Origin: an uncultured Eubacteriales bacterium
GTDB taxonomy: Bacteria > Bacillota > Clostridia > Lachnospirales > Lachnospiraceae
NCBI GenBank assembly: GCA_900319795.1
Contig: ONPU01000003.1
Location: 1-64,000 of the forward strand
Length of the DNA stretch: 64,000 nt
Reading direction: 5' to 3'
Below are positions 34,451-42,547 of this stretch, piece after piece; position 1 is the stretch's first letter; each line of letters starts with the position of its first letter. The notes below the pieces were generated by a model. The model searched no databases. It was not told the origin of the DNA and was given only the letters and a program-made list of their open reading frames with translations. The translations under genes and the position numbers were made by a program.

Positions 34451-37400
34451 ATGAGAAAATTTGACTTCAGTATCCCGGAAAATCCGGAAATATTCGAGAT
34501 CAACAGACTTCCGGGGCATTCGGATCATCTGTGCATCGAGGATTCTTCGAAAGCGGCAGCATGCCCGGGCGCGAAAGCGCGGGATCTTCTGAAAATGGAA
34601 TCGGACCTGAAGGTGTCCCTGAACGGAAGCTGGAAGTTTTTCCGCGCGCCGGATCTGAACAGTGTTCCGCTTGCCTTTACGGAAGAGGACTTCGACGCCG
34701 AAGGCTGGGATGAGATCCGCGTGCCGGGCCATATCGAGCTGCAGGGCTACGGAAGGCCCCAGTATGTCAATGTCCAGTATCCGTGGGACGGGAGCGAGGA
34801 AATCGTCCCGGGTCAGATCCCGAAGCGCAATCCGGTGGGATGCTATATCCGGGATTTTGAACTTCCGCGCGCGGCAAAGGAAGGGAGAGAGCTGATCATT
34901 TCCTTCCAGGGAGTCGAAAGCGGCATGGCGCTCTTCGTAAACGGTCAGTTCGTCGGGTATGCCGAAGACTCGTTCACGCCCTCGGAATTCAACCTGACGC
35001 CCTATGTCCATGACGGCCTCAACCGCCTTATGGTCATGGTGTTCCGCTTTACATCCGGAAGCTGGTGCGAGGATCAGGATTTCTTCCGCTTTTCCGGCAT
35101 TTTCCGCGACGTGTATCTCTATACGCTCCCGGAAGTGCATCTGCGCGATCTGGAAGTCCGCACCATCCTCGATGATCATTATGAAAATGCTGACCTGAAT
35201 CTCCGTCTGTTTACGACTTCGGACGGCCGGGTGCGCATTTCCCTTTTCGATGAAACGGGCGCGCTCTTATACGCGAAGGAAAAGGCGATTGTATCCGAGG
35301 AAAAAGGGGAAAATGCATTTTCCGTGGCTGTTTCCCATCCTCGCCTTTGGAGTGCCGAAAAGCCGGTGCTTTACGGACTTCGCCTCGAACTTTTCAACAA
35401 GGCGGGTTCCCTGGTGGAGACCGTATTCCAGAGTGTCGGTTTCCGCTCGTTTGAAATCCGCGACGGAATCATGCTGATCAACGGACAGCGCATCGTCTTC
35501 AAAGGCGTGAACCGCCACGAGTTCTCGGCTCAGAGCGGACGATGCATCAATGAGGAGATCATCCGGAAGGATCTGATTACCTGCAAGCGCAATAACATCA
35601 ATGCGTTGAGGACCAGCCATTACCCGAACCGCAGTGAATTCTACCGGCTGGCGGATTATTACGGACTCTATATTATCGATGAAACCAATCTTGAGACACA
35701 CGGGTCCTGGAACGGGATTCTGTTCGGCGGCCTTCCTTTGGAATGCGCGGTCCCCGGCGACCGGGAGAATTTCCGGGAAATGATCTTCGACCGCGGCCGC
35801 AGCATGTTCCTCCGCGACCGGAATCACCCGTCGGTTCTCATCTGGTCTTTGGGAAATGAATCCTTCGGCGGAAGCGTCCTTAAGGAATTCCACGACCGGT
35901 TCAAAGAGTGGGATCCCACGCGGCCGATCCATTACGAAGGCATTTTCAATGACCGGAGATATCCGGAGACGAGCGATATCGAAAGCACCATGTACGTGCC
36001 CGTGGACGAGATCCGCAAGTGGCTGAAAACGAACCGCACGAAGCCCTATATCAACTGCGAATATATGCATTCGATGGGCAATTCCACCGGCGCGATGAAC
36101 AAATACACGGAGCTTGCCTATGAAGATCCGCTGTTCCAGGGCGGCTTCATCTGGGACTATATTGACCAGTGCCTGATGAAAAAGGACGCGTACGGACGCA
36201 GCTTTGCCGGATACGGCGGAGACTTCGGCGACCGTCCGACCGACTTTGACTTCAGCGGAAACGGGATCGTATACGGTCCGGACCGGGAACCGACCCCGAA
36301 GATGCAGGAAGTGCGCTTCAACTATCAGAATGTACGCATGGACTTTTCCTCCGAAAACGGCAGAATCCGCATGAATGTCGAGAACAGGAATCTGTTTACG
36401 GATCTTTCGGAAATGAAATGCGTAGTCCGCCTGGAGCGTGAGGGCGTATTCGTAAGCGAAAAGGAAATGAAAGTGTCCGTGGCTCCTCTTGACGAGGATG
36501 TCTTCGACCTGCCGTACGGCATTCCGGGCAACCCGGGAGAGTATACCTATACGGTTTCCTTCCTGACAAAAGAAGATCAGCCATGGGCTCCGGCCGGCCA
36601 CGAAGTCGCGTGGGGACAGTATACGGTTCGGGTAAATGAGAAGCCTCATACGGATCCGCTGTTTGCCCGCATGAAGCAGCCGGAAGAGAAAACGCTTCCC
36701 GTGAAGCCGAAGGTGATTCACGGCGCTGTGAATATCGGCGTGGAAGGACCCGGTTTCCGGCTCCTCTTCTCCTCGCTTTTCGGAGGCCCTGTCTCCGCAC
36801 GCTATGCGGGAAAAGAGTATATCGAACGGATTCCGCGCCCCAATTTCTGGCGCGCGATGACGCAAAATGACATCGCCAACCTGCAGCCGTCCCGTTCGGG
36901 TCAGTGGAAAGCCGCTTCTCTTTACGCGACGCACCGCACGAACCACGGCCGTGGGCTCACACCGTATGAAATCACCGAGACGGATCATTCCGTAAAACTT
37001 GTCTATACGTACCATCTGCCGGTAGTTCCGGCAAAGGACGCGAAGGTTTCTTATGAAGTCTTCGGCGACGGACGCGTGGAGACGGTCCTTTCGATGGACC
37101 CGAGCGCCGATGTCGGTGAGCTGCCGGCATTTGACATGCTGTTCACGCTGCCGCTTTCACTTGACCGGATCCGCTGGTACGGCCTGGGTCCCGAGGAGAC
37201 CTATTTTGACCGCTGCAGCGCGAAGCTCGGCATTTACGAAAAGAATGTCCGGGATACGGTGGCGGCAAACCTTGTGCCGCAGGAGACGGGCAGTCATCTG
37301 GGCACCAGATGGGCGGAAATCCTGGACAGCGAGGGACACGGCCTTGTATTTGAATGCGGCGGACTGGAGCTTTCGGCGCTGCCATGGTCTCCGGAAGAAC

Positions 37401-37573
37401 TGGATTACGCGAAGCACCCGACCGATCTGCCTCTGCCGCAATATACGATCGTACGCGTCGGCCGCATGATGGGCATCGGCGGAGACGATACATGGGGCGC
37501 GCTGGTGCATCCGGAGTACAGACTTGATAACACGGAACGAATGGAGATTCGCTTCTCATTTAAGGGGATTTAA
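34451..37573 (+). CDS. lacZ: Beta-galactosidase (glycoside hydrolase family 2)
   Basis: A full-length 1040-residue LacZ-type enzyme, cytosolic (no signal peptide), hydrolysing lactose and related galactosides. The N-terminal jelly-roll contains RFSGIFRDVYLY. The TIM barrel has GVNRHEF, the acid/base Glu470 in WSLGNES, and the nucleophile Glu537 in NCEYMHSMGNS. The C-terminal galactose-mutarotase-like domain 5 includes NFWRAMTQND and the RWYGLGPEETY motif. No lactose permease or regulator is adjacent. Confidence 0.95.
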   Translation: MRKFDFSIPENPEIFEINRLPGHSDHLCIEDSSKAAACPGAKARDLLKMESDLKVSLNGSWKFFRAPDLNSVPLAFTEEDFDAEGWDEIRVPGHIELQGYGRPQYVNVQYPWDGSEEIVPGQIPKRNPVGCYIRDFELPRAAKEGRELIISFQGVESGMALFVNGQFVGYAEDSFTPSEFNLTPYVHDGLNRLMVMVFRFTSGSWCEDQDFFRFSGIFRDVYLYTLPEVHLRDLEVRTILDDHYENADLNLRLFTTSDGRVRISLFDETGALLYAKEKAIVSEEKGENAFSVAVSHPRLWSAEKPVLYGLRLELFNKAGSLVETVFQSVGFRSFEIRDGIMLINGQRIVFKGVNRHEFSAQSGRCINEEIIRKDLITCKRNNINALRTSHYPNRSEFYRLADYYGLYIIDETNLETHGSWNGILFGGLPLECAVPGDRENFREMIFDRGRSMFLRDRNHPSVLIWSLGNESFGGSVLKEFHDRFKEWDPTRPIHYEGIFNDRRYPETSDIESTMYVPVDEIRKWLKTNRTKPYINCEYMHSMGNSTGAMNKYTELAYEDPLFQGGFIWDYIDQCLMKKDAYGRSFAGYGGDFGDRPTDFDFSGNGIVYGPDREPTPKMQEVRFNYQNVRMDFSSENGRIRMNVENRNLFTDLSEMKCVVRLEREGVFVSEKEMKVSVAPLDEDVFDLPYGIPGNPGEYTYTVSFLTKEDQPWAPAGHEVAWGQYTVRVNEKPHTDPLFARMKQPEEKTLPVKPKVIHGAVNIGVEGPGFRLLFSSLFGGPVSARYAGKEYIERIPRPNFWRAMTQNDIANLQPSRSGQWKAASLYATHRTNHGRGLTPYEITETDHSVKLVYTYHLPVVPAKDAKVSYEVFGDGRVETVLSMDPSADVGELPAFDMLFTLPLSLDRIRWYGLGPEETYFDRCSAKLGIYEKNVRDTVAANLVPQETGSHLGTRWAEILDSEGHGLVFECGGLELSALPWSPEELDYAKHPTDLPLPQYTIVRVGRMMGIGGDDTWGALVHPEYRLDNTERMEIRFSFKGI

Positions 37574-37582
37574 GGGGATTTT

Positions 37583-38998
37583 ATGCAGGAACACGAACAG
37601 ATTGTTGAAAATGAAGCGAGGGAACCGGAAAAGAACGGGACTTCCGGAAAGAGCAGGCTGAAAAAAGGGCTCGGCATACTGGCCCTCATCCCGATGATTC
37701 TCATGGCGGTGCTGATCGTACTGGTAACCCTCTGCGGATACTGGTACCTGAAGATGCGTCCGGAAGTCGAACTGAAGGAAAAGGAAGTGACCGTTCCCTT
37801 TGAGGAGGAATTCGATCCTTCCCCGCTCATCCGGACAATCAAAAACGGCAGCGCGGAAGACGTGGTCTGGGATCTTTCCGGCCTCGATACTTCCAGGGAA
37901 GGGACCTATATGATCTCCTGCACGGTGGAAGACCGCGCGGTACCTCCGTTTCTTCGGGAAAGCGCTGCCTCTGTGGAACAGCAGCCCCAGTTTGTAACGG
38001 TTCACGTCGAAAAGACGGAAGAGCAGAAGGAAGCTGAGGCCGCTGCGAAGGCCGCGGAGGAAGCGAAGGCGGCGGAAGAAGCGAAAAAAGCAGAGGAAGC
38101 GAAGGCTGCCGAAGAGGCAAAGAAAGCCGAAGAAGCGAAGGCCGCCGAAGAGGCGAAGAAGGCGGAAGAGGAGAAAGCGGCGGCTTTGGCCGATCAAGAA
38201 GCTCCTCAGATCAACGGAGTGCTGCCGGCAGCGGTTTCCTACGGGTCGCCGTTTGACGTAATGGAAGGCATTACCGTTACGGATAATGTCGATCCGGCAC
38301 CTGTCCTTACGGCAGACGTCAAGGAGCTGGATACCAACACTTACGGGAAAGTGCGCATCATCTATACGGCTACGGACGCGTCCGGAAACAGCTCTTATGC
38401 CGAGCGGGAGGTCATCGTCTGCGAGAAGACCGCCTCTTACGAAGGCGGCTCCTATCCCGTGCATTGGGACATTGCAGGCAAAGACGGACAGCCCTATCTG
38501 GTCGCCGTGAACAGGACGCTCAATACGGTTACGGTGTTCAGCCAGGACGCGAACAAGCAGTATACGGTGCCGGTAAAGGCATTTGTCTGCAGTACCGGTT
38601 ACCGGACGCCGAGCGGCTATTTTACAACGAAAGAGCGTTACCGCTGGAGATATCTGTTTGAAAATTCATGGGGACAGTACGCGACCCGTATCGAAGGGCA
38701 CATTCTCTTCCATTCGGTGCCGTATGAACGGGAAGATCCCGCATCCCTGGAATTCGATGAGTACAATCAGCTCGGAACTTCCGCCTCTTTGGGATGTATC
38801 CGTCTCAAGGTGGAAGATGTAAAATGGATCTATGATAACTGTCCCGAAGGATTCCCGTGTGTGATCTACGACGATGAACTGACCCCCGGCCCGTTGGGAA
38901 AACCGGAGGCGCCCGTGATCGATACGGCAGACGAAAGACGGGGCTGGGATCCGACGGATCCCGATCCGAATAATCCGTGGAACACCCCCGCAGTGTAA
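37583..38998 (+). CDS. Membrane-anchored L,D-transpeptidase (YkuD)
   Basis: A 471-residue extracellular peptidoglycan-modifying enzyme. A 30-residue cytosolic lysine-rich N-terminus precedes a single helix (~33-53, ILALIPMILMAVLIVLVTLC). A linker follows, then a helical EAKKAEEAKAA repeat (about 152-200), an Ig-like domain (~203-282, with TDNVDPAP), and the YkuD catalytic domain from ~295. The active site is His in ILFHSVPY and Cys405 in SLGCIRL. L,D-transpeptidases make 3-3 cross-links or attach proteins to the wall. AAGGGGA, part of a short duplicated stretch, precedes the ATG. Confidence 0.9.
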   Translation: MQEHEQIVENEAREPEKNGTSGKSRLKKGLGILALIPMILMAVLIVLVTLCGYWYLKMRPEVELKEKEVTVPFEEEFDPSPLIRTIKNGSAEDVVWDLSGLDTSREGTYMISCTVEDRAVPPFLRESAASVEQQPQFVTVHVEKTEEQKEAEAAAKAAEEAKAAEEAKKAEEAKAAEEAKKAEEAKAAEEAKKAEEEKAAALADQEAPQINGVLPAAVSYGSPFDVMEGITVTDNVDPAPVLTADVKELDTNTYGKVRIIYTATDASGNSSYAEREVIVCEKTASYEGGSYPVHWDIAGKDGQPYLVAVNRTLNTVTVFSQDANKQYTVPVKAFVCSTGYRTPSGYFTTKERYRWRYLFENSWGQYATRIEGHILFHSVPYEREDPASLEFDEYNQLGTSASLGCIRLKVEDVKWIYDNCPEGFPCVIYDDELTPGPLGKPEAPVIDTADERRGWDPTDPDPNNPWNTPAV

Positions 38999-39030
38999 AG
39001 GGACTGTAAGAGCGATAAGGAGGTCCGGCG

Positions 39031-39744
39031 ATGTTTGATTTTCTGAAAACACTCTTTGGTAAGAAACAAGAGGCGGAAGAGGAGTATCAGGCAGAGACTG
39101 AGGAAGTGAAGGAAACGGAAGAGGTAACGGAAACGGAGGAGGTCCGGGGCACCGGCGGAAAGGTCTATGAGCTGAAGGAAACCGAAAAGGACCGTCCGGA
39201 AGCGGAGGAAGTATATTTCAATCCGCTGATCGGTATTGAGCCTCCGAAGGATACCGCTTACATGAAGGGCGGCAGTATCCGCCTGACTGATGTTTCCGCT
39301 TCGTCCCCGAATCGCGCGGGCCGGCTTGAACATGTCAGCTTCGAGGTGAAAGCGGGAGAGTGCGCCGCGTTCATCGGGGACGCGGATTCCGGAATCGGGC
39401 TGATTCCGGATCTTGTGCTCCATTCTTTTGAAGCGCGGGAGGGAACGGTCGAGGTCGACGGAATCAACGTCCGGGACTACCGGATCAGCGCGCTGAAGGA
39501 GAGGATTCTGTTACTGCCCCCGGTCGGTGACAGGGAAGCTTCCGATGATCTTTCCGGTACGGAAATCCTGATTCTCAATGCCGAAAAATGCGCCCCTTCG
39601 GCGGGATTCGCCGCATTTTTGGAAAAAATGCGTCAGGGATTCCCGGAACTGACGGTTCTCATTCTTGCCGCGGATGAGGCGTATGCCGCCGCTGCCGGAA
39701 AGAAAGCATTTTTTAAAAATGGAACAACTGACGGATTTGTCTGA
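39031..39744 (+). CDS. ABC-ATPase-like protein lacking catalytic motifs
   Basis: A 237-residue soluble protein. After a short FDFLKTLFGKK start and a Glu/Thr-rich stretch (~12-60), residues from ~80 follow the order of an ABC ATPase: IRLTDVSA...LEHVSFEVKAGECAAFIG, then EGTVEVDGINVRDYRISALKERILLLPP. The Walker A position reads GDADSGIGL, with no Lys or Thr. The Q-loop Gln is absent. The helical and signature segment is mostly deleted, and ILILNAEK stands where ILILDE would be. It therefore probably cannot bind or hydrolyse ATP normally. AAGGAGG precedes the ATG, and it follows the L,D-transpeptidase by 32 bases. Confidence 0.7.
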   Translation: MFDFLKTLFGKKQEAEEEYQAETEEVKETEEVTETEEVRGTGGKVYELKETEKDRPEAEEVYFNPLIGIEPPKDTAYMKGGSIRLTDVSASSPNRAGRLEHVSFEVKAGECAAFIGDADSGIGLIPDLVLHSFEAREGTVEVDGINVRDYRISALKERILLLPPVGDREASDDLSGTEILILNAEKCAPSAGFAAFLEKMRQGFPELTVLILAADEAYAAAAGKKAFFKNGTTDGFV

Positions 39745-39781
39745 CTTTTTTGCACCTTGAACGGTTTTATGTGTCAAATGC

Positions 39782-39810
39782 TTTACAATTTATGATGAGA
39801 TGATTACAAT
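39782..39810 (+). promoter_or_regulatory. Sigma-A promoter of the membrane diguanylate cyclase
   Basis: TTTACA (39782-39787), 17 bases, TACAAT (39805-39810). It gives a leader of about 60 bases. Confidence 0.7.
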
Positions 39811-39879
39811 AAATATTGAGTAAATATGCGCTTTCGCTGATACTCTTTGAAATGTGATGAGGGGATTGTAACTGACATC

Positions 39880-40992
39880 ATGGGACTGTGGGAGAGAGTA
39901 CGCGAGGCTTTATTTCCGGCCCGCCTGAGTGAGTATAAGGCAGACTTCGAGAGAGAGAATTATCGCTCTCTTAAGTTTGTTTTGTTTGCGGGCATTGTCG
40001 TTTCCGGCTGTTCTCTTCTGGTCCAGCTTGTCTTACATACCACTATCGAGCGGGGCAATCTGATCGGCTTCCTCGGCATTCTGGTTTTCTCTTTAGCAAT
40101 GTTCCTTTCCTATAATCATGAAGTGAGAAAAAATCCCACACTGGCGCTTTATATCTGGGTTACGGCGCTTCTTTTCTGCTCGGTCATTCTCGGAACGAGT
40201 TTTTCACCGAATACGGAGTCATTTGTCTTTATCATCCTTCTTCTGGTTCTCCCTTTGCTGATTTCCGACGCATGGGGGCATATCATTATCTATGTCGGCC
40301 TTAGCGCGACGTTCTTTCTTGTGATGTCCTTCATCACCAAGGATCGCGCGATCTTTGAAAAAGATCTGCTTCATACGATCATAGTCTCGCTGATCACCAT
40401 CATACTGAGCCGAAGGTTTGTATCGGACAATCTGATCAAGCTCGAGACCAGCAACAAGGCTGAGACAAAAGCGGAGCATGACGGCCTGACCGGAATCTAT
40501 AACCGCCGCGGCGGAGAGCAGATGATCCGGGAGTATCTCGCCAACGGCGTTACCGGAAGCTTCCTGATCATGGACGTGGATGATTTCAAGTTCGTCAATG
40601 ACCACTACGGCCATGCGATGGGCGACGAAGTGCTGAAGAAGGTCGCGTTGACGCTGAGCAGGCATTTTCGTGAAAGCGACGTCGTCATGCGCATGGGCGG
40701 CGACGAATTTATTGTATACGCGATCGGAATGGCGGATATCCGCCACGTCGAGAACAAGCTCATTTCCCTGTGTGAGGATATGCGGAAGATCGTGCTTGAC
40801 GAGAAGACGGGCACCCATATCAGTGTCAGTATCGGCTGTGCCGTCAATCTTGGTTCCTACACGGATTATGACGCCCTTTCCGCGGCAGCGGACAAGCTCC
40901 TCTATCTTACCAAGACCGGGGGGAAAGACGGCTACCGCTGTTCCGACGCCGATCAGAAGAAGACAACGGCGTCTCCGAAGGAGGATTTGTGA
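39880..40992 (+). CDS. Membrane-bound GGDEF diguanylate cyclase
   Basis: A 370-residue protein predicted to make c-di-GMP. About six transmembrane helices occupy residues ~33-185, without a large extracytoplasmic sensor. The GGDEF domain has DGLTGIYNRRGG, DVDDFKFVNDHYGHAMGDE and an intact GGDEF at 273-277. Five residues upstream, RESD (264-267) is an intact RxxD inhibition site, so product feedback is expected. The start is uncertain: ATG at 39880 has GAGGGG 16 bases upstream, and an in-frame TTG at 39847 lacks a ribosome site. It is the second c-di-GMP protein of the window. Confidence 0.9.
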   Translation: MGLWERVREALFPARLSEYKADFERENYRSLKFVLFAGIVVSGCSLLVQLVLHTTIERGNLIGFLGILVFSLAMFLSYNHEVRKNPTLALYIWVTALLFCSVILGTSFSPNTESFVFIILLLVLPLLISDAWGHIIIYVGLSATFFLVMSFITKDRAIFEKDLLHTIIVSLITIILSRRFVSDNLIKLETSNKAETKAEHDGLTGIYNRRGGEQMIREYLANGVTGSFLIMDVDDFKFVNDHYGHAMGDEVLKKVALTLSRHFRESDVVMRMGGDEFIVYAIGMADIRHVENKLISLCEDMRKIVLDEKTGTHISVSIGCAVNLGSYTDYDALSAAADKLLYLTKTGGKDGYRCSDADQKKTTASPKEDL

Positions 40993-41069
40993 ATTTCCTG
41001 TGATGAAACGGGGAAAACATAGCACTTCCATGAGAAATGCGCTATGATTGTACGGACGGCAAACTATAC

Positions 41070-41091
41070 CGCTGCCTTGAGGAAGGCAGCG
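41070..41091 (+). terminator. Hairpin between the diguanylate cyclase and the zinc-ribbon gene
   Basis: A perfect 9-bp stem CGCTGCCTT / AAGGCAGCG with loop GAGG, followed only by TCGTTAATTT. It may be a weak terminator or a leader structure of the next gene, 31 bases downstream. Confidence 0.45.
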
Positions 41092-41121
41092 TCGTTAATT
41101 TATATTTCAGGAGGTAAAGCT

Positions 41122-41712
41122 ATGTTTTGTCCAAACTGTGGAGCGATGAATGATGACAGCAGCCGCTTCTGTTCCAGCTGCGGGGCTCCGTTAATTCAGG
41201 CAGGCACAACGGATCAGAATCCGTTTGAAGGAAACGGGTCAGTCGACGCGTCCACGCACGGCAACGATGCCCGCAGAGATTCCTATCAGTACGATTATAC
41301 GGGACAGTCAACGACTCCGGGAACGGATTCGACAGGTTATGAAAACGCGGGATCCTATCAGACAACTTCGGCCTATTCTTACGGAATCGTTCAGCGCAGC
41401 ATCGCTGTCGCGATTATTCTCAGCATCGTAACCTGCGGCATTTACAGCATTTACTGGATGTATAAGATCAACGAGGAAATGAACCAGCTCTCCAACGACC
41501 CGACAGCTACGGGCGGCGGAATGGTGATTCTTCTGACGATCGTGACATGCGGCATTTACGGTGTTTACTGGGCATACCGCATGGGCGAAAAGAATGATCT
41601 GATCAAGGGTGTGAACGGAAGCTCGGCGATTCTGATGCTGATCCTTTCGCTGGTCGGCTTACAGCTCATCAACTTCGCGCTCCTTCAGGATACGATCAAC
41701 AGAGCGATCTGA
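41122..41712 (+). CDS. Zinc-ribbon and DUF4234 membrane protein
   Basis: A 196-residue protein of unknown function. It starts with a zinc ribbon (Cys3, Cys6, Cys17, Cys20 in a CPNC...CSSC pattern), followed by a ~65-residue Ser/Thr/Gly/Tyr-rich linker. Then come three helices of DUF4234 type with the repeated motif IVTCGIYSIYW / IVTCGIYGVYW. The start at 41122 has AGGAGG seven bases upstream; the frame is open to 41044, but that part covers a hairpin. The DUF2752 gene follows. Confidence 0.82.
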   Translation: MFCPNCGAMNDDSSRFCSSCGAPLIQAGTTDQNPFEGNGSVDASTHGNDARRDSYQYDYTGQSTTPGTDSTGYENAGSYQTTSAYSYGIVQRSIAVAIILSIVTCGIYSIYWMYKINEEMNQLSNDPTATGGGMVILLTIVTCGIYGVYWAYRMGEKNDLIKGVNGSSAILMLILSLVGLQLINFALLQDTINRAI

Positions 41713-41732
41713 TTGAGGAACAGTTGCTTTAC

Positions 41733-42092
41733 ATGCAGGTCATCAGGAAGTACAAAGGCATATTGACAGCTGCGGCACTCGGAGTGCTGTATCTTATATG
41801 GCTTCACGGGACAGGGATTGCGATTCCCTGTCCTTTTCGCATGGTTACGGGGAGGCTGTGTCCCGGGTGCGGGATCACGAGGATGTTTGTGTGTCTGTCA
41901 CGGCTGGATTTCGAAGGCGCGTTCAGGGCGAATCCGTTTCTCTTTGTGACGCTGCCGTTTCTTGCCGCGGAGCTCGTCTATGCGGAGTATATGAGAAGGC
42001 AAGGGAGGAAGCTGCCGGCGTGGGACAATGCCGTGCTTATTGGCTATATCATAGCGCTGCTGGTCTTTGGAGTTGTAAGGAACTTCATATGA
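41733..42092 (+). CDS. DUF2752 family small membrane protein
   Basis: A ~119-residue membrane protein with three predicted helices. The family hallmark CPFRMVTGRLCPGCGITRM is present near residue 30, followed by a second helix (NPFLFVTLPFLAAELVY) and a C-terminal helix. Function is unknown. The start may be ATG at 41733 or TTG at 41724, with GAGGAA between 41714 and 41720. It probably shares a transcript with the zinc-ribbon protein 20 bases upstream. Confidence 0.78.
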   Translation: MQVIRKYKGILTAAALGVLYLIWLHGTGIAIPCPFRMVTGRLCPGCGITRMFVCLSRLDFEGAFRANPFLFVTLPFLAAELVYAEYMRRQGRKLPAWDNAVLIGYIIALLVFGVVRNFI

Positions 42093-42140
42093 TTAGCTAC
42101 GCGGTCGTTTTAGGAAGAGTGTTGATTAGCTGCGCAGTCG
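42091..42140. repeat. Short direct repeat of 17 bp
   Basis: GATTAGCTACGCGGTCG (42091-42107) and GATTAGCTGCGCAGTCG (42124-42140) differ at two positions. The first overlaps the DUF2752 stop. The pair lies directly before the long palindrome at 42149. Confidence 0.5.
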
Positions 42141-42148
42141 CCTTTATT

Positions 42149-42332
42149 GCAGGGGTTTTGGGAACGGCTGCGCCTCGCAGGGTTTCTAAGGCTGACGACT
42201 TTTCCTAAAAGCGTCCGGCTTTCGAGAAATAAATAGGCAAGGGGTCGTTTCTCGAAAGCCGGACAACGTCAAAGCCGTCAGCCTAAGAAAACTGTGTCGG
42301 CTGTCGGCTGTAGATGTCCCCAAAACCCCTGC
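42149..42332. repeat. ~184-bp imperfect palindrome, MITE-like
   Basis: Nested arms share nearly one centre near 42238: outer 14-bp perfect (42149-42162 with 42319-42332), middle 9-bp (42189-42197 with 42276-42284) and inner 17-bp perfect (42213-42229 with 42248-42264). Sequence is unrelated to the element at 6625, but size and architecture are alike. The 455-base gap between the DUF2752 gene and metY holds this element, a direct repeat and the metY promoter; I see no gene in it. Confidence 0.6.
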
Positions 42333-42453
42333 AACAAGGCTCTGAATAGCAAAACTCAGAACAGAGAAAGTAAATCCTCGAATTACAAAGACTGGCATAG
42401 AGGAGGAGCTGCCTCTACATAAGCAGGGTATGCAGCGGATTGCGAAAGTCCGC

Positions 42454-42482
42454 TTTACCCGGGCGGGCGGATGGTATAGAAT
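42454..42482 (+). promoter_or_regulatory. Sigma-A promoter of metY
   Basis: TTTACC (42454-42459), 17 bases, TAGAAT (42477-42482). The leader of ~60 bases contains no recognised SAM riboswitch or T-box. Confidence 0.6.
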
Positions 42483-42547
42483 AATTCAGATGGTATGCGG
42501 CGGATGCGGCATAGCGATAGATGAAGAAAATGAAAGAGGTGGGAACG

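Noticed and set aside
35267-37015. A 582-codon minus-strand frame opposite lacZ
   Set aside because: It lies wholly within lacZ, whose catalytic motifs are clear.
42186-42398. Small minus-strand gene in the gap before metY
   Set aside because: The frame is made of palindrome arms, without a ribosome site or recognisable motif.
42483-42547. SAM riboswitch or T-box upstream of metY
   Set aside because: The leader is ~60 bases and contains none of the conserved SAM-I or T-box sequence blocks.
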